Shown here piece after piece: positions 27,758 through 36,657 of a stretch of DNA of 64,000 nt (position 1 is the first letter of the stretch; every line of letters begins with the position of its first letter). The DNA is from Halomonas sp. (GTDB lineage Bacteria > Pseudomonadota > Gammaproteobacteria > Pseudomonadales > Halomonadaceae). The notes beneath the pieces were generated by a model, which was not told where the DNA came from, made no database searches, and was given only the letters and a program-made list of their open reading frames with translations. The stretch is from positions 1-64,000 of the forward strand of contig NZ_DRFS01000027.1 of the NCBI RefSeq assembly GCF_011050415.1, read 5' to 3'. The position numbers were made by a program, and so were the translations under genes.

Positions 27758-28435
27758 ATGTTCAAAAAAGTGACTTTTATGCTTTCGGGTGCGTTGATCC
27801 TGACAGCTGCCATCGTAGTGATATCGAAGCCTGCCCTATTGGACATGCAAGCTGAGGCGGCGAATCAAGCGGCTGCTCAGGCTGAGAGCTCTTTGGTGCG
27901 TTCACACTCACCGATCCTGGGGCCAAAAGAAGCGCCGGTGAAGATTGTTGAATTCTTTGATCCGGCCTGCGAAGCCTGCCGTGCCTTCTATCCGCTCACC
28001 AAAAATATTCTGGAAGCCTACCCGGAGCAGGTGCAGCTAATCATGCGCTACACCCCTTTCCATGGGGAGGTTTCTGATACGGCCATCCGTGTACTGGAAG
28101 TCGCTCGACGCCAGGAGGTATTCGAACCGGTACTCGAAGCCCTGCTCTCTCGCCAGGATCAGTGGGCATCTCATGGCCGTTTCGATGAATCAGCTATCTT
28201 GGAGATTGCCAGCCAAGCCGGTCTTGACCAAGATGCCGCGGAAGAGCAACTCAACTCAGCAGAGATCCAAGCGGTGATCGACCAAGACATGGCGGACGTC
28301 AAAACACATCAAATTCGCCAGACGCCAACCTTTTTTATCAATGGTGAGCTGCTCGATCCCTTCGGTATGCAAGAGCTGATTGATGTCGTAAAGCGCGAAG
28401 TAGAGGAGGTATCTGAAGAGGAAGGTGGCCAGTGA
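27758..28435 (+). CDS. DsbA-like periplasmic thioredoxin-fold protein
   Basis: A 225-aa protein with an N-terminal signal or anchor helix (residues 5-25), then a DsbA/Com1-like domain: VKIVEFFDPACEACRAFYP carries the redox CxxC at Cys71-Cys74, and RQTPTFFING supplies the cis-proline loop. It probably oxidises or isomerises disulfides in the periplasm, or handles metal-damaged thiols. It overlaps the next gene by 4 bases and lies behind a MerR-type promoter, so it is predicted to be metal-induced. The substrate is unknown; the neighbouring peptidase, which also has cysteines, is a candidate. Confidence 0.87.
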   Translation: MFKKVTFMLSGALILTAAIVVISKPALLDMQAEAANQAAAQAESSLVRSHSPILGPKEAPVKIVEFFDPACEACRAFYPLTKNILEAYPEQVQLIMRYTPFHGEVSDTAIRVLEVARRQEVFEPVLEALLSRQDQWASHGRFDESAILEIASQAGLDQDAAEEQLNSAEIQAVIDQDMADVKTHQIRQTPTFFINGELLDPFGMQELIDVVKREVEEVSEEEGGQ

Positions 28436-29421
28436 CGCAGCGTTGGTTGTTAATAGGCTTTATGAGCTTGTGCCCTGTGGTAGCCGAAGCCAGTTGGCGA
28501 GAACAACTGCTACTTTCGCCGACAGAGCCGACAACAAACGAGGTGCAAGCAGTTACCCAGCAAGATCACTTCACTACACAGCCTCGCCCCGACACCCTGA
28601 CCTTTGGTCGTGATGTGATCATTGAAACCTCTCTTTGTGCCGCCTTGTCGGCGGAGGAGGTCACATCACCTTTCGCCACCAAGCTGGAAACGCTACTGGG
28701 CGAGTTCATGGAGGCTCCTCTTGAATTTTCAGGCAGTGAGCGTATCCAATTACTGTGGGAAGAGGATCGACGTCAGGATGGCTCACGTATAGGGCCTCCG
28801 CGCCTAAGTTATGCGGGATTGCCTGATCAGGCAGAACGACTAGAGGTCGTGTGGCCGGTAGCTAAAAAAGGCAGCGTGATGTTCTTCAAGAACGAAATAC
28901 TGTTAGAGACTTTGCAATTGCCGGTTCTTGGCGCACGCCTGACGTCTCGCTTTGGTAATCGGCGCCATCCCGTGTACGGAGAAGTTCGTTCTCATGATGG
29001 CATTGACCTGGCGGCACCTTATGGCACGCCGGTAATAACCACCGCGCCTGGACGCATTTCCTTCATCGGCCGCCAAGGCGGATATGGGCGCGTGATTGAA
29101 GTAGAACACGCTATGGGGGCTATCAGCCGTTATACGCACTTAAGCCGATTTTCTCCACAGCTTGTGGTCGGGGACTTAGTCAATGCAGGGCAAGTGCTAG
29201 GTGAAGTGGGTACTTCAGGCGTCGCCACTGGCCCTAACTTGCATTATGAAGTGAGAGTGGATGACCAACCTGTTGATCCTCTCGATCAAGGTCAACGCAT
29301 CATTCTTGGTGAACAACTCACCCGCCTGGAATATCAAGCATTGTTAAACGAGGTAAGGGGGCGTTTTGAGCAAGCTATCGGAATGCCCTCAGTTTACGAT
29401 CTGATTACACTTAACCAGTAA
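28432..29421 (+). CDS. M23-family peptidoglycan endopeptidase with altered HxH motif
   Basis: A 329-aa exported protein (signal peptide ending near AEAS, residues 18-21) with a C-terminal LytM/M23 domain from about residue 165. Zinc ligands His188 and Asp192 (SHDGID), the conserved His236 (YTHLSRF) and His271 are present, but the usual first His of the HxH motif is Asn269 (GPNLHYEV). That position normally helps catalysis, so activity may be reduced or the protein may act as an activator of other hydrolases. Residues 25-160 match nothing I recognise. The start GTG overlaps the DsbA-like stop, indicating coupling. Presumed role: cell-wall remodelling under metal stress. Confidence 0.85.
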   Translation: MTQRWLLIGFMSLCPVVAEASWREQLLLSPTEPTTNEVQAVTQQDHFTTQPRPDTLTFGRDVIIETSLCAALSAEEVTSPFATKLETLLGEFMEAPLEFSGSERIQLLWEEDRRQDGSRIGPPRLSYAGLPDQAERLEVVWPVAKKGSVMFFKNEILLETLQLPVLGARLTSRFGNRRHPVYGEVRSHDGIDLAAPYGTPVITTAPGRISFIGRQGGYGRVIEVEHAMGAISRYTHLSRFSPQLVVGDLVNAGQVLGEVGTSGVATGPNLHYEVRVDDQPVDPLDQGQRIILGEQLTRLEYQALLNEVRGRFEQAIGMPSVYDLITLNQ

Positions 29422-29547
29422 TGCCCTCTGTGCTCAATTGCTTTGTATTTGTCACGTTGGGAACGGGATGGTTGGCTCTTGCATGTCATTGACTTGCCCG
29501 TCTTTAAATATCGTTATGGACCTTGGACAACACCATAGGGAACGTTT

Positions 29548-30330
29548 ATGGAAGGTGTTTCTCTAGTGACACTGGGCTTTTTAGCAAGCCTTACAGCGGG
29601 CTTGATGACAGCCATCGGTGCGCTTCCTGTACTGTTCACCAAAAAACCCAATCGCGGTGTTCGTGATTTAGCGCTTGGGTTTGCCGCAGGCGTCATGCTG
29701 GCCGCTTCTTTCTTTTCACTGATCATTCCCTCCTTGGAAGCCTCTGAGTTGCGCTATGGTGGTAGCGTCTTGCCAGCGGCAATTGCCTGTGCGGCGATAC
29801 TATTGGGTATTGGGATGGTAGCGCTGTTGAACGAGTTACTTCCCCATGAGCATTTTGAGCAGGGTCGCGAAGGACCGGAAGCAGCCTCGCTGCGCCGTAT
29901 TTGGCTATTTATCATCGCTATTACCATACACAACCTGCCGGAAGGTCTGGCCGTTGGCGTGGCATTCGGTGCAGGAGGTATCGAGGGTGGAATGCCGCTC
30001 GCCATTGGTATCGGTCTACAAAATGTGCCAGAAGGGTTGGCCGTTGCGGTATCGCTACTTGGTGTGGGTTACTCACGCTGGCGGTCATGGACGATTGCCG
30101 CCCTCACAGGACTCGTTGAGCCGTTGGGAGGCTTATTGGGTGCAGGCATCGTCAGCATGTCACAGGCACTACTCCCTTGGGGATTAGCCTTTGCGGCCGG
30201 TGCGATGCTGTATGTCATTAGCCATGAGATCATTCCCGAGACCCACCGAAGCGGGCACCAGAAAAAGGCGACGTTCGGCCTCTCCATCGGGTTAGTGCTT
30301 ATGCTTTTTTTGGATGTCTCGCTGGGCTAG
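29548..30330 (+). CDS. ZIP-family metal transporter
   Basis: A 260-aa membrane protein with about eight helices. The metal-binding helices are clear: IHNLPEGLAVGVAFG and QNVPEGLAVAVSLL, with a third conserved HEIIPETH segment. ZIP proteins usually move Zn2+ and related divalent metals into the cytoplasm (ZupT-like). AGGGA precedes the ATG. It follows the M23 gene by 126 bases; it may share that transcript or use the TTGACT-type promoter near 29490. An importer beside a Pb/Zn/Cd exporter is notable: it may restore zinc, supply the regulator, or transport in an unexpected direction. Confidence 0.88.
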   Translation: MEGVSLVTLGFLASLTAGLMTAIGALPVLFTKKPNRGVRDLALGFAAGVMLAASFFSLIIPSLEASELRYGGSVLPAAIACAAILLGIGMVALLNELLPHEHFEQGREGPEAASLRRIWLFIIAITIHNLPEGLAVGVAFGAGGIEGGMPLAIGIGLQNVPEGLAVAVSLLGVGYSRWRSWTIAALTGLVEPLGGLLGAGIVSMSQALLPWGLAFAAGAMLYVISHEIIPETHRSGHQKKATFGLSIGLVLMLFLDVSLG

Positions 30331-30359
30331 CGCGCTATAAAGGGCTTACAGTATTAGGG

Positions 30360-30818
30360 TTAACCCAGGTCGCGGGCCGCACCATGAGCAGTTTCACTGA
30401 TACATAGCTGATGATCACTGATCACCTCAATGATTCGGCAGCTTCCCACCTTACCACCGACACACTGGGCAACCATACGCTGGAGTTCCTCACGCAGTAC
30501 AGTGAGTCGCTGAAGACGAGACTCTACTTTTTCTAAGTGATGCTTAGCAATCGCGTCGACCTGATGGCAGGGCATGTCAGGCTGGTCTGACATCGCCAAC
30601 AGCTCTCGCACCGCTTCCACCGAGAAACCGAAGTCTCGAGCATGACGGATAAACGTCAAACGCCTGACGGCGTCTTCCCCATAGCGACGCTGCCCCCCTT
30701 CAGTACGCGATGCATCGCGCAGTAGCCCAATACGCTCGTAATAGCGCACCGTTTCCGGTTTGCAGTCGGCACGTCGTGCCAGCTCACCGATGCTGATTGC
30801 TTGGCCAATTGCCGACAT
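30360..30818 (-). CDS. MerR-family Pb/Cd/Zn-responsive regulator
   Basis: A 152-aa regulator starting at MSAIGQAISIGELARRADC; a longer upstream frame would run into the divergent promoter. The MerR helix-turn-helix (ISIGELARRADCKPETVRYYERIGLL) is followed by a dimer helix. Cys84, Cys119 and Cys127 have the spacing of the metal-binding cysteines of CadR, PbrR and ZntR-type sensors. It is divergent from the ATPase gene, whose promoter has the expected 19-bp spacer and dyad, and a second such promoter lies at 27592. It probably activates both on binding Pb, Cd or Zn; the metal cannot be fixed from sequence. Confidence 0.9.
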   Translation of the reverse strand: MSAIGQAISIGELARRADCKPETVRYYERIGLLRDASRTEGGQRRYGEDAVRRLTFIRHARDFGFSVEAVRELLAMSDQPDMPCHQVDAIAKHHLEKVESRLQRLTVLREELQRMVAQCVGGKVGSCRIIEVISDHQLCISETAHGAARDLG

Positions 30819-30840
30819 TCTAAAACTCCTTCCGAATGAC

Positions 30841-30871
30841 TTGAAGCTGTAGTTACTACAGGATTTACACT
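30841..30871 (+). promoter_or_regulatory. MerR-type promoter of the metal ATPase operon
   Basis: TTGAAG (30841-30846), a 19-bp spacer starting with the perfect dyad CTGTAGTTACTACAG (30847-30861), then TACACT (30866-30871). This is the classic distorted promoter activated by metal-bound MerR proteins; it lies between the divergent regulator and ATPase genes. Confidence 0.85.
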
Positions 30872-30904
30872 TCAAAACAATAACGCACTGGAAGGACGAG
30901 CACC

Positions 30905-33109
30905 ATGGAAAAGTCAACGCATAAAGCATCGTCTGCGGTCTTGACGCTGCGGGTCGAAGGCATGGACTGCGGCGGTTGTGAACGCAAGATAGTGTCTGCG
31001 CTAGGACGGTTGGAAGGCATCAAGGAAGTGACGGCGAGCTCAGTCACCGGTTCGGTGAAGATTCATTACTCAGGTAATGGGGCTACGTCGCAAAAGACCA
31101 TTGAGCGCATCCTGAAAGAACTCGGCTACCAAGTGGCCTCTCATGCAGATCACCAAGGGGCATCAAGCACTTCATCATCCTGGTGGCAAACGGCTAAAGG
31201 CCGCCTGGTTATGACCACAGCGGGCCTACTGATATTGGCGTTTGGCCTTCGTTTGGTATGGCCAGCCTTAGGCAACTGGCCCTTTATTGCGGCCACCTTG
31301 GTGGGTTTGGTGCCCATCGCGCAAAGTGCCTGGGCCGCGCTGAAGATGCGCACCCCCTTCACCATTGAAATGCTGATGTGCATCGCCGCGCTTGGCGCGC
31401 TGGCCATTGATGCCGCCGCTGAAGCCGCGATGGTGGTTTTCCTGTTCGCCGTGGGGGAGCTACTGGAAGGCGTGGCTGCTTCACGGGCGCGCCGCAGTAT
31501 CTCGGCACTAGCAAACCTGACGCCATCAACGGCAAGACTGATGGACAACGGCGATGTTCGTGAGGTGTCGGCGGCATTACTCAAGCCCGGCCAGCGGGTA
31601 CTGGTGCGCCCCGGCGACCGTGTCCCCTGCGATGGTCGCATCCTGACCGGTGAATCTGACCTAGATGAGTCACCGGTAAACGGTGAATCCATACCACGCT
31701 CGCGCGGGTCTGGCGACGACATTTTTGCCGGTACGGTGAATCTTAATGCCGCCCTGGAGGTGGAGGTAACTCGGGGAGCCGAGGACAACACTATTGCGCG
31801 GGTCATCCGCTTGGTCGAAGAAGCACAGGCTGCCAAAGCACCGATAGCACGCTTTATCGACCGCTTTGCTTATTACTACATGCCCACAGTCGTATTGCTT
31901 GCACTATTGATGGCAGTGGTGCCCCCGCTGATCTCGACCATGGCGTGGTCTGAGTCTATTTACCGTGCCTTGGCGCTGCTGTTGATCGCCTGCCCCTGCG
32001 CACTGGTGATCTCAACCCCCGCCGCCATTGCTGCGGGTCTTTCGGTAGGTGCTCGACGTGGCCTGCTGATCAAGGGAGGTACCGTGCTTGAGCAGCTTGG
32101 CAAGCTTCGGTTAGTCGCGCTGGATAAGACTGGCACCCTCACTGCGGGCACGCCCAAAGTCACCGATGTGGAGGCCTTGGCCGCCGGACAGGATGAGTAC
32201 GACGTGTTGCGGCTAGCTGCCGCGATGGAGCGTGATTCGGGTCACCCCATCGCCACGGCCATCTTCGCTCATGCGCAGCAGCTGGGCCTTGTCATACCCC
32301 CTGCGACCGGAAACCGCGCAATTGCGGGTCGTGGCGTTGCAGGCCAAGTGGAGGGGCGCGAGCTGAGCTTAATTACGCCGCGCCACCTTGCAGAACAGAT
32401 CACGCTTGATGACGTGTTAAGCGTCCGCATCGCCGAGCTGGAGGAAGCCGGTAAGAGTCTTGCCGTGCTGGTCGAAGGCGAGCGCCCGCTGGGTCTGATC
32501 GCCGTGCGCGATGAACCTCGTGAAGATGCGCGTGAGGGACTGGCGGCGCTATCATGTCTGGGCGTGCAAGTCGTGATGCTCAGCGGCGATAACGCGCGTA
32601 CCGTCGCCGCTATTGGGGACAGCTTAGGCATCGAAGCCCACGGGGAGCTGATGCCCGAAGACAAGGCACAGCGCGTTCGTGACTGGCAAAACGCAGGCCG
32701 CGGCCCTGTCGGAAAGGTGGGTGATGGCATCAACGATGCACCCGCGCTGGCGGCGGCAGACGTAGGTATTGCCATGGGTGGCGGTACGGATGTGGCCCTG
32801 GAAACTGCAGATGCAGCCCTGCTCAAGAATCGCGTTACCGGCATCGCCGAGTTGATAGACCTATCTCGTACCACATTGCGTAATGTTAAAACCAACGTGG
32901 TGATCGCGCTTGGTCTAAAGGCCGTCTTCCTTGTTACCACCGCCTTGGGTATTACCGGTATGTGGATTGCGGTGATGGCCGATACCGGTGCCACCGTATT
33001 GGTTACCTTGAATGCCATGCGACTGCTAGGCTATCGCTTTTCGCTCAGCAACACGTTGACAGCCACGACACAGAAGAAAGCTATGCATGGGAAAGTAAGC
33101 CATGAGTGA
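30905..33109 (+). CDS. zntA: P1B-type ATPase exporting Pb/Cd/Zn
   Basis: A 734-aa heavy-metal ATPase of the ZntA/CadA/PbrA group, exporting divalent soft metals from the cytoplasm using ATP. An N-terminal HMA domain has GMDCGGC (Cys22, Cys25). The membrane metal site is ACPCALVIS (about residue 362), the phosphorylation motif DKTGTLT (about 405), and the hinge GDGINDAPAL. CPC with a single CxxC domain fits Zn/Cd/Pb rather than Cu (which also uses CPC) mainly by context. It overlaps lspA by 8 bases, as in pbr-type lead operons, so a lead role (pbrA) is equally possible. Confidence 0.93.
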   Translation: MEKSTHKASSAVLTLRVEGMDCGGCERKIVSALGRLEGIKEVTASSVTGSVKIHYSGNGATSQKTIERILKELGYQVASHADHQGASSTSSSWWQTAKGRLVMTTAGLLILAFGLRLVWPALGNWPFIAATLVGLVPIAQSAWAALKMRTPFTIEMLMCIAALGALAIDAAAEAAMVVFLFAVGELLEGVAASRARRSISALANLTPSTARLMDNGDVREVSAALLKPGQRVLVRPGDRVPCDGRILTGESDLDESPVNGESIPRSRGSGDDIFAGTVNLNAALEVEVTRGAEDNTIARVIRLVEEAQAAKAPIARFIDRFAYYYMPTVVLLALLMAVVPPLISTMAWSESIYRALALLLIACPCALVISTPAAIAAGLSVGARRGLLIKGGTVLEQLGKLRLVALDKTGTLTAGTPKVTDVEALAAGQDEYDVLRLAAAMERDSGHPIATAIFAHAQQLGLVIPPATGNRAIAGRGVAGQVEGRELSLITPRHLAEQITLDDVLSVRIAELEEAGKSLAVLVEGERPLGLIAVRDEPREDAREGLAALSCLGVQVVMLSGDNARTVAAIGDSLGIEAHGELMPEDKAQRVRDWQNAGRGPVGKVGDGINDAPALAAADVGIAMGGGTDVALETADAALLKNRVTGIAELIDLSRTTLRNVKTNVVIALGLKAVFLVTTALGITGMWIAVMADTGATVLVTLNAMRLLGYRFSLSNTLTATTQKKAMHGKVSHE

Positions 33110-33605
33110 TCTGGATAAAGGATGTCGGTCACGTTGCGGCACATGGCTTTCGATAGCGGTATCGGTGGCACTGGCCGACCAAATCATCAAAGCACTCGTG
33201 CACGCTTTGATGCCCTTCGGTCAGGTCATTCCGCTAACGCCGTTCTTTAACTGGGTTTACGCCGGTAATACAGGCGCTGCCTTCAGCTTTCTTGCTGATG
33301 CCGGTGGCTGGCAGCGCTATATCTTTGTTGGCTTGGCTCTAGTGGTCGCGGTTGTGTTGATGGTGCAACTTTACAAACCTATACCGCGCTTGGAAGCATT
33401 GGCGTACAGCCTTATTTTGGGCGGCGCTATCGGCAATACCGTTGACCGCTTGGCGCGAGGCTACGTCGTGGACTACCTGGACTTTTACTGGAGTGAATGG
33501 CACTGGCCTACGTTTAATCTGGCCGATATCGCGCTGTTTGTGGGGGTGTTTACGTTGGCAGTTTCGCTATGGTGTGAGCGTCGCGTTTTTAAGCTGTCTG
33601 AGTAA
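33102..33605 (+). CDS. lspA: Lipoprotein signal peptidase
   Basis: A 167-aa membrane aspartyl protease that removes signal peptides from prolipoproteins. The conserved ADQIIKALV, NTGAAFSFL and NTVDRLARGYVVDYLDFYW plus FNLADIAL segments carry the two catalytic aspartates. Four membrane helices. It is coupled by overlap to the metal ATPase. In lead-resistance (pbr) operons an LspA-like protein accompanies the ATPase and aids lead or phosphate sequestration; this copy is probably an accessory paralogue of the housekeeping lspA, which should lie elsewhere. Confidence 0.92.
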   Translation: MSDLDKGCRSRCGTWLSIAVSVALADQIIKALVHALMPFGQVIPLTPFFNWVYAGNTGAAFSFLADAGGWQRYIFVGLALVVAVVLMVQLYKPIPRLEALAYSLILGGAIGNTVDRLARGYVVDYLDFYWSEWHWPTFNLADIALFVGVFTLAVSLWCERRVFKLSE

Positions 33606-33609
33606 CGGT

Positions 33610-35136
33610 ATGGATTCGGTCAATCAAACAGAAAAGTACGCCATTTTTTCTGGACGTATCGCATCAATATCAGGATGTTTTTTAGCGCTGGTGGCTGGAG
33701 TACTGACAACACTGAGTGCAGCACCCTTCTTCCTGTGGTGGCTTGGTCCGGTAGCTGTGGCCCTTGTCTATTGGAATATACATGCACTTACGCCCGCCCT
33801 GGCAGCCCTACGTGGATGGTGCTACGGTGTGGGCTTGTTTGGCTCCGGCACCTCTTGGGTCTTTGTCGCTATCCATGATTACGGGGGCACTGGGGCGCCA
33901 TTGGCGCTACTCCTCACCCTTCTCTTCGTCGCATTCCTGGCGTTATTCTTTGCTATTCCGTTTGGGTTCTATCGTCGCATCACGGGTTCACCGTTAGCAT
34001 TTCTTAGCTTTGCAGGTGTTTGGGTGGTTAGTGAATGGCTACGCACCTGGTTGTTCACCGGTTTTCCCTGGCTATTGCTGGGCACTTCACAGATAGATTC
34101 TCCCTTGGCGTCCTGGGCGCCCATTGGCGGGGTATACCTGCTGTCGCTGATTGTCGCGCTGACCGGCACGCTTGGAGTAGAGTTGTTGCGACGTCGCTGG
34201 TGGGCCTTAGCCCCTATTGCCATCCTGTGGTTGGTACCGATTGTTTTGCCCAACCAGTGGACTACCCCCGCGGGCGAACCAATCAAAGTGGCGCTGTTGC
34301 AAGGGAATCTTGACCAGAACATCAAGTGGAGTGCTCAGGGCCAGCGCGACGCGACCAATATCTACACCACGATGACACGAGAGCAGCCAAGTGATATCGA
34401 TCTGATCGTTTGGCCTGAGGCGGCGCTGCCCATGTTCGAGCAGGAAGCAAAGCCTATCCTTGAACGGGTGCAGTCTGAACTCCGCCCTGGCACTCACCTG
34501 CTGACCGGCATCCTGCAGCGCGACGACCAGGGGCTCCATTACAACAGCGTTATCGGTCTAGGTGACGTGCAGGGCGAGTATCGTAAAGCCCATCTGGTTC
34601 CCTTCGGCGAGTACCTGCCTCTGAAAAGGCTTCTCGCTGGCACTATCGCATTTTTCGATCTGCCAACGCCGAGCATCATCCCAGGGCCAGATGGGCAGCC
34701 CCCAATACGCGCCGCTGATACGGTCATTGGCAACGCCATCTGCTACGAGATCATTTTTGCCGACAGTGTGGCCAAGCAGGCGCGCAATGCCGAACTGCTG
34801 CTAACAGTTTCTAACGACACTTGGTTTGGACGCTCCATTGGCCCACACCAACATTTGCAGATGGCGCGCCTACGCGCCTTGGAAAATGGTCGTAGCCTGA
34901 TTCGTGCCACTAGTAATGGCGTGACAGCCATTATCGACCCCCAGGGTCGCATTACCGCCAGCGCCCAGCAATTTGAAAAAACCAGCCTAACCGGCAAGGT
35001 GACCCCTATGCAGGGCCTCACCCCGTTCACCCGAACCGGTAGCAGCCCTGCTTGGTTATTAGCTGCCCTGCTGACAGTCATCGGATTCCAGCTGAACATA
35101 TTTCAATCAAAAAGCAACTCATTAGACGAAAAGTGA
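33610..35136 (+). CDS. lnt: Apolipoprotein N-acyltransferase
   Basis: A 508-aa inner-membrane enzyme that adds the third acyl chain to lipoproteins. About six to seven N-terminal helices precede the nitrilase-like domain. The catalytic triad is visible: Glu in IVWPEAALP, Lys in YRKAHLVPFGEYLP, Cys in GNAICYEIIF. The ATG at 33610, 4 bases after the lspA stop, is chosen; an in-frame upstream start at 33442 would overlap lspA heavily. Pairing lspA with lnt behind a metal ATPase gives a complete late lipoprotein-maturation set under metal control, which is unusual since lnt is normally near the corC/ybeX genes. Confidence 0.93.
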   Translation: MDSVNQTEKYAIFSGRIASISGCFLALVAGVLTTLSAAPFFLWWLGPVAVALVYWNIHALTPALAALRGWCYGVGLFGSGTSWVFVAIHDYGGTGAPLALLLTLLFVAFLALFFAIPFGFYRRITGSPLAFLSFAGVWVVSEWLRTWLFTGFPWLLLGTSQIDSPLASWAPIGGVYLLSLIVALTGTLGVELLRRRWWALAPIAILWLVPIVLPNQWTTPAGEPIKVALLQGNLDQNIKWSAQGQRDATNIYTTMTREQPSDIDLIVWPEAALPMFEQEAKPILERVQSELRPGTHLLTGILQRDDQGLHYNSVIGLGDVQGEYRKAHLVPFGEYLPLKRLLAGTIAFFDLPTPSIIPGPDGQPPIRAADTVIGNAICYEIIFADSVAKQARNAELLLTVSNDTWFGRSIGPHQHLQMARLRALENGRSLIRATSNGVTAIIDPQGRITASAQQFEKTSLTGKVTPMQGLTPFTRTGSSPAWLLAALLTVIGFQLNIFQSKSNSLDEK

Positions 35137-35430
35137 CATAGCAATTAATCGCCTCCTTATTGCTCGTTGGGCTCATCTATTGTCTATTTTGGCTTTACTC
35201 ATTGCTCTGATGTCCGTCCTGCCAAATTTGCGCATCTAGACGCTATCAACCAGCGTCTAGGGGGCATATCGTAAAGTAGAACGAGTTATGCTGCTGAACG
35301 CTGCGAAGCCAATCAGGCGAGTTTAAACCGCCTGCATCCCTGGCGACGTCTTTTGTGACTTTAGTAAATTTATTATTTTCACATTCTACGCCTAAAAACG
35401 CATACCGACGATCTAAAAACCCATTGCAAG
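35137..35430. other. Non-coding gap between lnt and the glycerol operon
   Basis: No gene is visible. A perfect 9-bp stem, CTAGACGCT/AGCGTCTAG (35236-35260, 7-nt loop), lies about 100 bases after lnt and may end or stabilise that transcript; it lacks a T-run. 35350-35420 is AT-rich and leads into the glp promoter. Confidence 0.5.
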
Positions 35431-35470
35431 TTCGTAATTGATCAACTAGCCTTTCGTAAACGAAAGCGAA
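35431..35470 (+). promoter_or_regulatory. Candidate GlpR operator upstream of glpS
   Basis: TTCG at 35431 and 35453, then CGAA at 35461 and 35467; the centre CTTTCGTAAACGAAAG is a 6-4-6 inverted repeat. TTCG/CGAA half-sites are typical of DeoR-family GlpR operators. A TATATAAA -10-like stretch follows at about 35475, so bound GlpR would block the promoter. Confidence 0.55.
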
Positions 35471-35559
35471 TAGCTATATAAAAGTCGCATTTCAATAGCA
35501 CTCTCCAATCGCTATTTCCAATAACGTTTCCCAATAACAATGACGCTAGCGAGATTGGC

Positions 35560-36657
35560 ATGTCCTTACATTTGCAAAATATCGATCATATCGTCGGTGG
35601 TGTGCCGCATATCAGTGGCGTAGACCTAGCCTTAGAACCTGGTTCTTTTAATGTGCTGCTCGGGCGAACATTGGCGGGCAAAACAACGCTAATGCGTCTG
35701 ATGGCAGGGCTTGAGCCGCCCACCCGCGGGAAGGTCATAATGGATGGCAAGGATGTCACCAACGTTTCAGTCCGCAAGCGTAATGTCTCGATGGTGTATC
35801 AGCAGTTTATCAATTACCCAAGCTTCACCGTTTACGACAACATTGCATCGCCGCTTAAGCTCGCTAAACACCCTAAAAAAGAAATTGAAAAGCGCGTTAA
35901 TGAAATCGCCGAAATGCTGCATATCGAACATCTGCTTCACCGCTTCCCTCAGGAGCTTTCTGGCGGCCAACAGCAGCGCACCGCCATGGGTCGCGCACTA
36001 GTTAAAGATGCCGACTTGATTCTGTTTGATGAGCCGCTGGTTAACCTGGATTACAAACTACGTGAAGAGCTGCGCGATGAACTGCGCGACCTGTTTAAAG
36101 CGCGTAACTGTATAGCGGTGTATGCCACGACCGAACCCAATGAAGCGCTAGCCCTGGGCGGCAATACCGCTGTTCTGCACGAGGGCAAGCTACTCCAATA
36201 CGGCCCCACTGAGCAGGTCTATCGCGAACCCGATAGCCGTTTCAGCGCTGAAATGTTTTCCGAGCCGCCGATCAATATTGTGCCTGGTAAGCTTGGTGCA
36301 GGTGAAATCACCTTTGACCATAAGCTGCACTTTCCTTGCGACGCTAAGCTTCAGCGCCTGGCGCCGGGCGAGTATGATTTTGGCGTACGCGCCTCGCACC
36401 TTACCTTAAAGCCTCAGCATGCAGATGATTTAGCCCTTGAGGTACATGTGGATGTAGCGGAAATCAGCGGCTCTGAAACCTTTTTGCATGTGCACCATGA
36501 ACGCTTCCCCTTAGTACTCCATTTGGCGGGCATACATCAGTTTAACGTCAACGACCCGCTGACGGTTTACGTGCCTACGCATCAGCTTTACGCCTTCGAC
36601 AACCAGGGCCATACGGTACATATCCCTACACGTAAGGGAGTCACTGCCCATGGCTGA
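35560..36657 (+). CDS. glpS: Glycerol ABC importer ATPase GlpS (H-loop lost)
   Basis: A 365-aa MalK-type ATPase with Walker A GRTLAGKT (35-42), an intact signature LSGGQ (133-137), Walker B LILFDEP with Glu158, and a C-terminal OB-like domain. The H-loop, normally VTHDQ, reads ATTEPN, so the switch histidine is Thr191. It heads the operon glpSTPQ-DUF2160-glpV-glpD, which matches the glycerol importer described in Rhizobium leguminosarum. It should form a heterodimer with GlpT, which has the opposite defect. It overlaps glpT by 8 bases. Confidence 0.9.
   Translation: MSLHLQNIDHIVGGVPHISGVDLALEPGSFNVLLGRTLAGKTTLMRLMAGLEPPTRGKVIMDGKDVTNVSVRKRNVSMVYQQFINYPSFTVYDNIASPLKLAKHPKKEIEKRVNEIAEMLHIEHLLHRFPQELSGGQQQRTAMGRALVKDADLILFDEPLVNLDYKLREELRDELRDLFKARNCIAVYATTEPNEALALGGNTAVLHEGKLLQYGPTEQVYREPDSRFSAEMFSEPPINIVPGKLGAGEITFDHKLHFPCDAKLQRLAPGEYDFGVRASHLTLKPQHADDLALEVHVDVAEISGSETFLHVHHERFPLVLHLAGIHQFNVNDPLTVYVPTHQLYAFDNQGHTVHIPTRKGVTAHG

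Noticed and set aside
33442..33609. Extended N-terminus for lnt
   Set aside because: It lies within lspA, and ATG 33610 gives the normal Lnt start.
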